Source: Malus domestica (lineage: Eukaryota > Streptophyta > Magnoliopsida > Rosales > Rosaceae). Taken from it: a stretch of 64,000 bases of DNA. The stretch's first letter is position 1. Each line of letters starts with the position of its first letter. The stretch covers positions 27,135,001 to 27,199,000 of the forward strand of contig NC_091674.1 in assembly GCF_042453785.1 (NCBI RefSeq). Direction: 5' to 3'. Below the pieces are notes generated by a model. The model ran no database searches. It was not told where the DNA came from and was given only the letters and a program-made list of their open reading frames with translations. The position numbers and the translations under genes are program-made. Positions 1 to 9,734 of the stretch are shown here, piece by piece.

Positions 1-43
1 CAATCTGCACAATCACAACTACATCGATCAAACAACAAAGATC

Positions 44-1477
44 ATGTTGTATATTGATGATCTCCCTGATTTTGTATTGGTGGAAATCCTTTGTCGACTT
101 CCCCGCGAATCCGCAGTTCAATGCAGGTGTGTTTCCAAGCGTTGGTTCAGTCTCCTCTCTGATGATTACTTTCGTTTATGCTTTTTGTGTGTCCAAGATA
201 AAAAGCGGACGCCGGAGCCAACTACTCTGATCTTCACGAATCCAAAGGATGCGAGGGATTTCTTTACCATGTCGGAGCAGCCTCTGGTGGCCGAAAACCA
301 AGGCCGCCCCCGCAGCTTCTCTTTGAGTTTCCTCCCTTGTTTTCAAAGGCCTGTCGACACACCAGACAAGGAACCAATTGTAGTAGCGGCATGTCGGGAC
401 TTAGTATTATGCTGCGCAGCCAAGACTAGTTCGGACTACTACGTCTGCAATCCATCCACCAAGCAATGGGACGCCATTCCTTCCCTTTCTCATCAATGCT
501 GCCACGAGGAAGCGTGGGTCGGATTTATCTGCGAACCCTACTACTATAAGAAGGAATGCAGGGAAGATGGCAACGATAGCCGAAAGGAAAAAAGTAATAC
601 ATTCCAACTTAACGTTGAGAGTAGGTACAGGATCGTGCGATTTACTCATTCATCCTTGCCGCAGCCCTCGAAAATAAAGCTCGAGATTTTCACTTCCGAG
701 ACTGGTAAATGGACAGAACATATTGCATCAGGATTTTCACTTGGTGGTTTGAATCGCACAGCGGTTGCTTACAAAGGAAATCTGTATTGGTGGAACTTTA
801 ACGCTGGCTGGGCGATCGGTTTGGATATTGAACATCTTAAATTGCGTTGCATTCGTGGGCCTCAAGATGATCAGTTCATCACTCCCATCCATTCATATTT
901 TGAAATCCTAGAATCCATTAAAGCAAGATCTCGAAAAGGATATTGTATGCGAACGTGCCAGTTCTCTCAAAATCAAAACCGTCCAATTTTTCTGAGTGTT
1001 TGGGAGTACTTGGAAGATGAAGAGGCCAATAACGCTGGCAAATATTGGTATTTAGTAGGCAGAGTTTCCCTGGACTGGATGAAATCGCAAAATCCATTGG
1101 CCATGGAATCGAAGGAGAAAAAGGTAAGGACGCTCGGTTTTGACCCAAATAATGAGGATATCTTATATGTACAAGTACGTGGATACGTTGTTATTTATAA
1201 CATTGGCGCAAAAACGGTAGAAGTGGTTTGGAAAACTGAGCCCACTTATGATCATGTTGTGTACCGACGAGTTGTCTTTCCATATATGCACCCATGGTGG
1301 CCGACGACACTTCCTAAACGCAAACAACTACGGGAGACCTCTAGAAGACCAAGCAGCAACAGGGATGATGAGACGCAACGGCGGAGCCAGGAATTATTAG
1401 GTTGGTGGCCTAAGTTAAAATTATTACTACGAAATCAAATGCTCAATTTTTTTCGTTGCCTAAGTAAAGCTATGTAA
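44..1477 (+). CDS. F-box protein with F-box-associated (FBA) C-terminal region
   Basis: Single-exon 477-aa protein. Residues 6-46 are a clear F-box (LPDFVLVEILCRLPRES, then CRCVSKRW), the segment that binds SKP1/ASK in SCF ubiquitin ligases. The middle part has the FBA hallmark of a short hydrophobic run followed by CNPSTKQW near residue 133, and later beta-propeller-like stretches such as LGFDPNNEDILYV. This is the plant FBA/kelch-like substrate-receptor family, typically 350-450 aa, so it should act in nucleus or cytosol in target recognition; the target cannot be read from sequence. The last 60 residues are basic and low in similarity to the fold and may be a lineage-specific tail. The start lies 43 bases from the window edge, so an upstream in-frame start outside the window cannot be excluded. 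Confidence 0.85.
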   Translation: MLYIDDLPDFVLVEILCRLPRESAVQCRCVSKRWFSLLSDDYFRLCFLCVQDKKRTPEPTTLIFTNPKDARDFFTMSEQPLVAENQGRPRSFSLSFLPCFQRPVDTPDKEPIVVAACRDLVLCCAAKTSSDYYVCNPSTKQWDAIPSLSHQCCHEEAWVGFICEPYYYKKECREDGNDSRKEKSNTFQLNVESRYRIVRFTHSSLPQPSKIKLEIFTSETGKWTEHIASGFSLGGLNRTAVAYKGNLYWWNFNAGWAIGLDIEHLKLRCIRGPQDDQFITPIHSYFEILESIKARSRKGYCMRTCQFSQNQNRPIFLSVWEYLEDEEANNAGKYWYLVGRVSLDWMKSQNPLAMESKEKKVRTLGFDPNNEDILYVQVRGYVVIYNIGAKTVEVVWKTEPTYDHVVYRRVVFPYMHPWWPTTLPKRKQLRETSRRPSSNRDDETQRRSQELLGWWPKLKLLLRNQMLNFFRCLSKAM

Positions 1478-1689
1478 TTTCAGTAAGAACTTTATAGTCT
1501 GCTTTTAGGTTCTAGCCTTCAAACGTTCAAATGAATATACTATTGTATTGAAGTTTTAATTTATTAAATTTTAGTGTTGGTTAAAGTGATGAGTTTATTT
1601 ATCATTTATTAAATTTTAGTGTTGGTTCACTAATCCGGAATCGGAATGAGGGGAGTTGAATTGAGGAGAAGTTCGATTGAGGACAATCA

Positions 1690-1852
1690 TAATTGGATTT
1701 ATATTACTAAATTGTCTAGAATCAGAACCCTAGGGCTGTACTTCTATTTATGCGAGCAAAACGGGAGAGGGGAGAATTGAACTTAGGACCTCGAATGCAA
1801 ATGCGCAAGAGTGAATACTCTTAACCAAATGAGATACAAATCTCTTGCAAGC
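1690..1852 (-). repeat. tRNA-derived SINE relic
   Basis: Read on the minus strand this begins with an A-box-like TATCTCATTTGGTTAAGAG and about 45 bases later a B-box-like AAGTTCAATTCTCC, the internal polymerase III promoter layout of Au-type plant SINEs. It lacks a cloverleaf that would fold as a real tRNA. Ends are approximate. Confidence 0.55.
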
Positions 1853-1971
1853 CCGGTAAAGTTCAGTCTATCAAAAGAAATAACGTTAGTTACAATTTGG
1901 TGGTTTTAGGCATTTATACACAACTGATGCAGGTTGCTTGTAACTAAAAAAAAAAAAGTTCCCTGTGCAAA

Positions 1972-2689
1972 CAGGGACGAAGCTAGAAATTTGTAAGAAT
2001 GAGGGCATTCTCAAACAACAAGATACAATTAAAAAACTCAAGAATGTACTGCACAAAACACTTATATATTAATCCACAAAGTTTTTCATACAACATCTTA
2101 CAATATTCCTTGACTCGTTTTCATGTTTTGAAAGCGGTGCATGACAACATCATTACCAATACCATCAAATATTTCTCTCTATAAAAATAATCATGCTATT
2201 ATTCATGCATTGATCTTCCATTCGATTTCTCAATCGATTCAGAAATTTCATGGCCAAAAATGCTTTTTCAACGGTGGCAGTAGCAACTGAAAGAGTTAGT
2301 GCTAATGTCACAAGTATGTAAACTAGCGGATACACCTTGTCTTTTTTTCATTGGACCATTTTTTTAATAGTTTAATTAGAATTGACATTGAAATTGAAAT
2401 GCAATCTATTTTTTCATTTGTAGTTTAATTAAGGGAACTTTAATGAAAAGCTCTCGGTACTATTCACTTTAACGAAAAACCACATTTTTATACTAAAAAG
2501 TCAATTCTAGTACTATTTACATTACCCTTTATTTTGTCCTTATCGTTAAAACTTAAAGTTTTCAAACTCTTTTCATTAATTTTCCTTTTAATTAAGGCTT
2601 GGGAATTTGAATGCAAAAGTGTACACACACACACACACAATTGAGTGGGGGCGGATGCCCCCTCTAGGCCCTATACAGCTCCGTCCTTG
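1972..2689. mobile_element. Non-autonomous hAT-like element with perfect 8-bp target duplication
   Basis: The left end reads CAGGGACGAAGCTAG and the right end CAGCTCCGTCCTTG, imperfect terminal inverted repeats. The element is bounded by the identical octamer TGTGCAAA at 1964-1971 and 2690-2697. An 8-bp duplication plus a CAGGG terminus is the signature of the hAT superfamily. No transposase ORF remains in the 718 bp. A smaller MITE (2431-2588) is nested inside. Confidence 0.75.
2431..2588. mobile_element. Small AT-rich MITE (TAATGAAAA family)
   Basis: Starts around AAGGGAACTTTAATGAAAAG and ends with CTTTTCATTAATTTTCC, inverted ends around a core containing AACGAAAAACCA and TCGTTAAAAC. The same core recurs near 18,134-18,290 and 48,590-48,800, which marks it as a dispersed family. 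Confidence 0.6.
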
Positions 2690-3366
2690 TGTGCAAAAGA
2701 AAGTTCCCTGTGCCTGAAACTAAAAAAAATCATGACATCTTTGCATTTACAGTCCTCGATAACAATCACATATTCTTGTTATGACAATAGTGATCGTGTT
2801 AAGGAAGAGAGTCTCGAGTTAACTGCGCAAGTCAAGTCTAATTATACCAGAGTATAGGGATTGGGGGCTTATGAAGGAAACAACCTAGAAGCTGTTTCAG
2901 AATATATAGTCATTGACAAGCAAGTATGATGAGTAAATGCAAAGATTTTTCCTTCATAAGCCACCAATCCACGGGTGTCGAGAAAGCTATACTCTGGGAC
3001 GATATAACTGCAGACAGAAATGCATGATGATTGAACAGAGCTAACATCTTTGGATAGATTTATAGAGGTATACTCAATCAGCATGTTTCCACAATGGCCA
3101 TCATTCAGAGTTGGCCTCGAGATTTCGAAAATCATGCTACCAATTCAGATTAAAATGCATGGAAACAATGAGTTTGATTCAGGAAAATGGCCTCCCCTTT
3201 GAATACTAGAAGTATTTTTATTATGAACTAGTCGAAAATTAAAAACCTTAGTGCATCTCATTCTCTTTTGGAATAATTGTGCGTTCTATTCATCTCTCAA
3301 GGAGGGGTTTAGAAGACGTTACAATTCTAGGAAAGAAATAATTTACATAAAATCATATTAAACTTA

Positions 3367-3828
3367 GGGGGTGTATTCAATTAGGATTTTGAGGGATTTT
3401 AATTCTTTTAAGATATTCAATCAGGATTTTAAGTGATTTTTTGAAATTTAAAGTGTATTTAATTAGAATTTTGAGATGGTTTATTAAAATTCTTAGAAAT
3501 CCGGGTGTATTCAATTAGGATTTTAAAGAAATTTATAACATTCTAGGTGTATTTAATTAGAAATTTATTTTAAAGAATTTGAAATTTATTTTAAAGAATT
3601 TGAGAAAGTTGAAGAATTAGAGGAAATTGGAGAGATTTCGTAGTGTATTTTAAACATCCACAAATCTCACATTTTCCCATGAGATTTCGATGAAATTGAA
3701 TCAAAATTTTATATGAACCCTCTACAAATCAATTAAACTCTATAAAAATTCATGGATTTATAAATCCATTAAAGTTTCTTAAATTCTCAATTGGATTTAT
3801 AAATCCATAGATTTACATAACTCTTCAT
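3367..3828. mobile_element. MITE of the GGGGGTGTATTCAATTAGG family
   Basis: Begins with GGGGGTGTATTCAATTAGG and contains many internal repeats of ATTCAATTAGGATTTT, then the complementary sense AAATCTCA and CTCAATTGGATTT at the far end. A second copy lies in the B12D intron at about 10,847-11,275. The right terminus is worn, so the end coordinate is approximate. Confidence 0.55.
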
Positions 3829-4104
3829 TTTGGTCCTTGAGATTTGAAATCGATAGAATTGATTCCCAATCAATCATTTTGGTCATTCCGTGAAAAATCT
3901 CCATAAAATAAGGATAAAATGACAAAAAGACCCTCAATTTTTGTCAAATCATTTTTTGTGCTATTGCTTATTATATTGAAGGTAATTTTATTATTTTGAT
4001 CCTTATTTAATAATTTTTCATCAAATGATCAAAATGATTGATTGTAGATAATATTAAGGACCACTTTTATTGATTTCAAATCTTAGGGATCAAAATGAAG
4101 AGTT
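3829..4104. mobile_element. MITE with about 33-bp terminal inverted repeats
   Basis: Left arm AACTCTTCATTTTGGTCC with TTGAGATTTGAAATC; right arm GATTTCAAATCTTAGGG with ATCAAAATGAAGAGTT. The two arms are near-perfect inverted copies around an AT-rich core, so the element can fold into one long hairpin. No coding capacity. Confidence 0.65.
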
Positions 4105-4560
4105 AGGCAAATCTCAAGAACCATTTTGGTTAAAAAACCGTTCAAAAAACTTCGATCTGTACGGACCAGTATATAATGATAAATCTCAAACTCCCATTGT
4201 AATAACCAGAATTTCTCCCTAGCATATAGTTTGCTGGTTGTATTTAAGAATTTCTCCTGATGAATGGTCGAGGTGGGTACCCGTTTTAGACCGCTAGATC
4301 CATCTGAACGGTTGTAAATTTAAAACAGGCTTACGTAGAAACGGGTACAAAAATACCAGCCCAGCCCATCCAAGTTAAAATACTAAAAAGCCCTCTCAGA
4401 ACCCAAAACATTTCGATCCTGTTTTTGAAAAATCTGAAAACAGAGAGCGCGGGGTGGCTGAGCAGTCAGTAGCAACCGTCACTCACGGCGCACCTTAGAT
4501 GCCCCCGGCAAACAGTTGCAGCATTGGCTGAGCCAGTGAGTGAGCGAGTCAATCGATTAG

Positions 4561-7191
4561 ATGGGTTCGAAAGAGAACTACGGAATCGAGCTTCGAACTG
4601 CGATTCGACAGCTGAGCGATCGCTGCCTCTACGCCGCTTCCAAATGGTACCTCCCAAAACCCTAAATCCCCATTTCAAATTTCAATTCTTTACATCCAAT
4701 TGATGCGTCGTCGTTTCAATGATTATGCAGGGCGGCAGAGCAGCTCGTCGGCATCATCGAGCAAGACCCGGTAAAGTTCACGCCAGCGAACACGAGATTC
4801 CAGCGCGGGAGCTCCAGCATCCGGCGCAGATTCCGCACCAACGACATCACCTCGACGCCGGCTGCCGGCGTGTCGTATGTGTCCACTCCGGTGATGGAGG
4901 AAGATGACATTGTGGACGGCGATTTCTACCTCCTTGCTAAGTCGTATTTTGACTGCAGGGAGTACAGAAGAGCTGCTCATGTGCTTCGTGATCAGAACGG
5001 AAAGAAGTCGGTCTTCTTACGCTCCTATGCTCTTTATCTGGTTTGTAACTTTCTCTGTTATTTCACTCTCTGCAAGTCAAAGTTTTAGTCTTTTGATTTT
5101 TCGGTGTGTTTCGCCCATAAATTTGAATCTTTACAAGTTTGAAATTGATGAGAATACGTAGTATATAGGTAATCTAACCAAGAACACCACCAACAATTAT
5201 ACTGGTTCGGCGTTAGCAAGCCTATGTCCAGTCGGAGATGACAGAGTCTTCTAAGAGAGCACTTACGAGTGTGTATCACTCAAGAACCCTATGACCCCAA
5301 TAAATAAGAACACTCTCGGAGAAGTGTATCCATAAAGCCAAAGAAAAACTGGGCCGAGAACATCCCCGTAAACAAGATTGACGTGGCACTTGAAAGCCAC
5401 ACAATGCTTTGTGCAAAACAAGCTTGAGACTTAAATACGAGAAGGCAAGTTTTTCTATGAAATAGGAATCCAATGTGGCAAATAGGATTAAACATACAAC
5501 AAAACAGGTGAAAGACAACTCCAATCGGCAATTGGGTTTAGGAATCTAACGAGATTTTACATTTTGGTTGATGGGTACTTTAAGAAATCTGTGTCAGTTT
5601 AATGCTACATGATAGCAGTAGTAGTAACTTCTCTTGCGTTAAAAAATCCTTGATTTTTATGAACCTACTTATTTCATTCAGATTTTATAGTTGTATATTT
5701 TTCTTTGTTTTTATTGCCTGATGAAGGCTGGAGAAAAACGGAAAGAGGAAGAAATGATAGAACTTGAGGGGCCCCTAGGAAAGAGCGATATTGTGAATGG
5801 TGAACTTGTTTCTCTCGAGAGGGAGTTATCAACCCTTCGCAAGAATGGGACTATTGATCCTTTTGGACTCTACTTGTATGGCCTTGTGCTCAAAGACAAA
5901 GGCAGCAAGAGTCTTGCTCTTACAGTTCTTGTGGAGTCTGTTAATAGCTACCCTTGGAACTGGAGTGCCTGGTCGGAGCTGCAGTCGTTGTGCACTACAG
6001 TTGATGTCTTGAACAGCCTTAAGCTCAATAACCATTGGATGAAGGACTTCTTTCTCGCCAGTGCTTATCAAGAACTGAGGAAGCACAGTGAATCCTTAAA
6101 AAAATATGAATATCTTAAGGGCACTTTTGTTTTCAGTAATTACATTCAGGCTCAAATTGCAAAGGCACAATACAATCTCAGGGAATTTGAACAAGTTGAA
6201 GCAATTTTTGAAGAACTTCTCAGGAATGACCCTTATCGAGTGGAAGACATGGACATGTATTCCAATGTGCTATATGCAAAGGAGTGCTACTCTGCACTAA
6301 GTTATCTTGCCCATAGAGTATTTATCACTGATAAATACAGGCCTGAATCTTGTTGTATTATCGGAAATTACTACAGCTTAAAAGGGCAGCATGAGAAGGC
6401 GGTTGTGTACTTTAGGAGGGCACTCAAATTGAACAGAAACTATTTATCTGCTTGGACCCTTATGGGTCATGAATATGTTGAGATGAAAAACACCCCAGCT
6501 GCTATTGAGGCATATCGACATGCTGTAGATATAAATCCATGTGATTATCGAGCTTGGTATGGATTAGGACAAGCTTATGAGATGATGAGTATGCCCTTGT
6601 ATGCTCTTTATTACTTCAAGAAATCAGTATTCTTGCAGCCAAATGATTCTCGGTTGTGGATTGCTATGGCCAAATGTTATGAAACTGAACAGCTGCACAT
6701 GACTGAGGAAGCGATGAAGTGTTACAAAAGGGCAGTTAATTGTAATGACAGGGAAGCAATTGCCCTGCACCAACTAGCAAAGCTAAATTCTGAACTTGGA
6801 CGTTCTGAAGAGGCAGCTTATTACTACAAGAAGGATTTGGAGAGGATGGAAGCCGAAGACAGGGAAGGACCAAATATGGTAGAAACCCTGCTATATCTTG
6901 CTCAATACTATAGGCAGCAGAAAAGATTTGAAGAATCAGAGATCTACTGTACCCGTCTTCTAGATTATACTGGCCCAGTGAGTTGCAACTTCTATTTCAT
7001 TATATATGCTTATGTAAACGTGACATTGGATTCTAATGAATTATGTGCAAATGTTTCGTATCAACAGAAAGTAACCGTTAATTCTCTGCACTTCACTGCA
7101 GGAAAAGGAAACAGCAAAGAGCTTACTTCGAGGAATGAGAATAGAACAAGCTGGTGGTCCTTCAATGGATGTTGAGCACTTTCCTCCCTAA
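4561..7191 (+). CDS. APC8: Anaphase-promoting complex subunit 8 (CDC23), TPR protein
   Basis: Four exons by splice signals and frame: 4561-4646, 4731-5040, 5727-6977, 7102-7191, giving 578 aa, close to the usual plant APC8 length of about 580. APC8/CDC23 is a TPR scaffold of the APC/C ubiquitin ligase and acts in the nucleus to degrade cyclins and securin. Exon 1 starts MGSKENYGIELRTAIRQLSD. Exon 3 carries most TPR units, e.g. the run around SAWTLMGHEYVEMKNTPAAI followed by YRAWYGLGQAYEMM and SRLWIAMAKCYE. The C terminus ends VEHFPP. All introns are GT-AG and phases agree. Intron 2 (686 bp) holds an apparent repeat insertion. Failure to remove intron 3 would keep an open frame for about 74 more codons with a different tail. 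Confidence 0.95.
5155..5545. repeat. Probable repeat insertion within APC8 intron 2
   Basis: This stretch is less AT-rich than the rest of the intron and contains CTGGTTCGGCGTTAGC and CCTATGTCCAGTCGG, a pattern resembling the start of plant LTR or SINE repeats read on the other strand. I could not find clear ends, so it is recorded only as a likely mobile fragment. Confidence 0.3.
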
Positions 7192-8214
7192 TTTAGTCAT
7201 GATGTATGAATATGAAAATGCTCTTGTGGAGAAGAAGATGCCCAAAGAGAATTGGCTCTAATTTAATAGATTATACAAGGTTGGTATCGGTTTGATTGAT
7301 GTAATTGGTCATTGGGTATCAAATCCTAGATGAATTGGTATGAATGTTGATTACAATAGTCTGAATGTTTCTATAACTACTGCATAACTGCCATGTGCAA
7401 TGGTGCTAAGCTTGTTATCTAGTTTGAGAATCGAGATTAGTGAAGGCATATTCTAATGGTACTTGAAGGGTAAGGCCTTCAAATACATGTATGAAGAATG
7501 ATATATTGATAGTATTGAAAGCACAATATGAGAGAATTGTGGAGGTGTGGCATGGTCATCTTTAGGGGTTGATATATACTTAAGAAGCAAGAAATAAGTA
7601 ATTTTCTTTTGAAAAGAGATAATAAAATGCAATTAATCAGTCCACTAATTATTTTTTACAACGAGTAATGTTTAAGATATTGAAAGATTAGAGATGTTCC
7701 AAAAAATACCTTATATGTGGGGTACTTTACCCAAGCATAGGCTTTTAAGTATGATTTATTTTGTTATCTAGATGCAGTCTTTGTCCCTCTTAAATTTTTA
7801 TGCACACAGCCAAATGAAATGACCCAAAATTTTACTAATTGTAGGTTTTTATATGTTTTTTCTGAAATTAAACCAGAATAATTCACATTATTTCTGAAAA
7901 GCTGGAAATGAACAAAATAAGCACTATTTATGAAACTACAACAAAATAACCCACACTATTTATGAAACTAGACAAAAGTAACTCACATTAGTTTTATAAC
8001 TACAAGCAAAATTAGCCACATTATTTTTGAAAACTGAACCAAAATAATCAACACTCATGATTTTTACATGGAAGTTACTGAGGACCAAATGCTTATTGGG
8101 ACTCATTGGGGTTAGCTACCCAAAATTTCAAGTTACTTCTTTACTTTTTTTTAAAATTTTTTTTTAACCTATTATTCCTAAACATATATATATATATATA
8201 TATTTTAACAACGA
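7192..8214. other. Intergenic, AT-rich; short imperfect repeats
   Basis: No gene seen. Around 7855-8060 there are about five imperfect copies of a roughly 35-bp unit containing ACAAAATAACCCACAC and ATTTATGAAACT. An (AT)n microsatellite lies at about 8178-8203. Confidence 0.5.
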
Positions 8215-8350
8215 CATTGAGGGAATGGAATGGTGGGTTAAGCCTCACAACGGACTTGCAATAATGTGGTTCAAATTCGTATTTGACGAGAAACGAACCT
8301 ATGAACTCTCACCTACAAATAAAGAGAAATTTCACTAGACCGATATGAAT
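8215..8350 (-). repeat. tRNA-derived SINE relic
   Basis: On the minus strand, an A-box-like CTAGTGAAATTTC and a B-box-like GGTTCGTTTCTCGTC precede a conserved body complementary to CAATAATGTGGTTCAAATTC. The same body appears at 20,222-20,345 and 31,131-31,250, so this is one member of a dispersed family. Confidence 0.5.
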
Positions 8351-8639
8351 TAATAAAACCATCTTTCATTATCTTGAATTCAATTTTTTTTTTGGGTACA
8401 TTTTGATGAAATTATACTTTCACACAACTGATCACTCATTAATAACCATCTGTAGAATTTCACAAAAGCCCTGATTCCTCATAATTCCGCAGAAGTTTTC
8501 AGATTTCCGGACACCAGAAAAAATGTAATTACACCTAATTTGCAACTGCACCACAAAGAATCGAAGAACAACCATAATTACTAAACATTTGTGATAGAAA
8601 CGAAGAACCCCTAATCACCGACTGCATACAATAAGGACC

Positions 8640-8935
8640 TGAAGTATGAAATCAATGACGGTCTTACCGCCAGGAGCTTCGGAAGCAAAAAGGCTTTCAT
8701 GCAGCAAGTTGGGGAAACGCTATAACTCCACCTAAGAATACGAATCCTTGGTCCAATTTTTGGGTAATCTGGGACACGACTGAAATTTCAGGCTGAGCGG
8801 GGCTCACGGTCAGGTTCTTTCATCTCCTCCGGCGCCATTGCGGGCTCCAATCTTGGAACTCAGGGTTCACGGGCACAGAGTCTGCGTTCCTCGATGGACT
8901 AGATCTTTCGTGCATATTTCCAAAACCGCTCATTC
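8640..8935. other. GC-richer unassigned stretch, possible gene fragment
   Basis: This stretch is richer in GC than its surroundings. On the minus strand it reads a short open phrase MAPEEMKEPDREPRSA and, in another frame, SEAPGGKTVIDF. Neither continues far and I recognise no family. It directly abuts the duplicated APC8 exon, so it may belong to the same rearranged block. Confidence 0.25.
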
Positions 8936-8940
8936 CAAAT

Positions 8941-9108
8941 AATTATGTGCAAATGTTTCGAATCAACAGAAAGTAACCGTTAATTCTCTGCGCTTCACTG
9001 CAGGAAAAGGAAACAGCAAAGAGCTTACTTCGAGGAATGAGAATAGAACAAGCTGGTGGTCCTTTAATGGATGTTGAGCACTTTCCTCCATAATTTAGTC
9101 ATGACGTA
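8941..9108 (+). pseudogene. Duplicated fragment of APC8: intron 3 end plus last exon
   Basis: These 168 bp match 7039-7206 with about five mismatches (roughly 97%). The match covers the 3' part of APC8 intron 3, the acceptor CACTGCAG, the whole last coding exon including VEHFPP and the stop, and the first bases of the 3' UTR. Because intron sequence is included, the copy arose at DNA level, not by retroposition. It lies 1.9 kb downstream of the original in the same orientation. Confidence 0.85.
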
Positions 9109-9349
9109 CAAGCTGGTGGTAGTCATGCCTTCTCTACCAGTTTTGGCACAACAACTTGCGAGAAGCTTGAGGTGGATTGATCAATTTGAGAGCGTGTACT
9201 TCTATTAGTAATGTTCATTGGTTTGATTTCTGTAGAAAATTTCAATTTTAATGTGCTGCTTTAGTTTTCTAGAGTGTTTCCTTAATCTTTCGTTCATTCT
9301 TTATTTTTCTGCACTGGGTTGCCTATCTGCCATTGCCAAAACAATGTAA

Positions 9350-9530
9350 ATGCTGGTTTAAAAGTGCTTTTAAAATGACAAAAAACCTTTTAGAAATAAA
9401 TGTTGTTGAGTTCCAAAAGCACTTGAACTGCTTCTTGAAAGAAGCACGAAAAGCATTTCAATTGCTTTTCTAGAATTCACTTGCGTTTTTATTAAAAATT
9501 GGTTCCAAAAACATTTTCACCAAAAGCAAG
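9350..9530. repeat. Degraded MITE-like repeat (AAAAGCACTT motifs)
   Basis: Contains inverted and direct runs of AAAAGTGCTTTTAAAA, AAAAGCACTTGAACTGC and ACCAAAAGCAAG. This is typical of an old dispersed plant MITE. No clear ends. Confidence 0.35.
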
Positions 9531-9734
9531 CAACATCCATCCTATACGATGCAGGAAAGGCAATTAATCAAAACAAATAAAACTAAATTCAAGTGCACAT
9601 TGTCATTCACTCACATTATTTCAAATACATAGTAAGTATAAATTAAACACAACCTCTAAAGCTCCAACGACTCGTAGCAATTACTGAGTCTCAATCTCTG
9701 GCCTCTTCTTCTCTCAGCCGGTACTCAAACCAGT

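Noticed and set aside
6978-7175. APC8 tail read through intron 3
   Set aside because: Clear GT-AG junction joins to the family-typical VEHFPP end; the read-through tail has no similarity to APC8.
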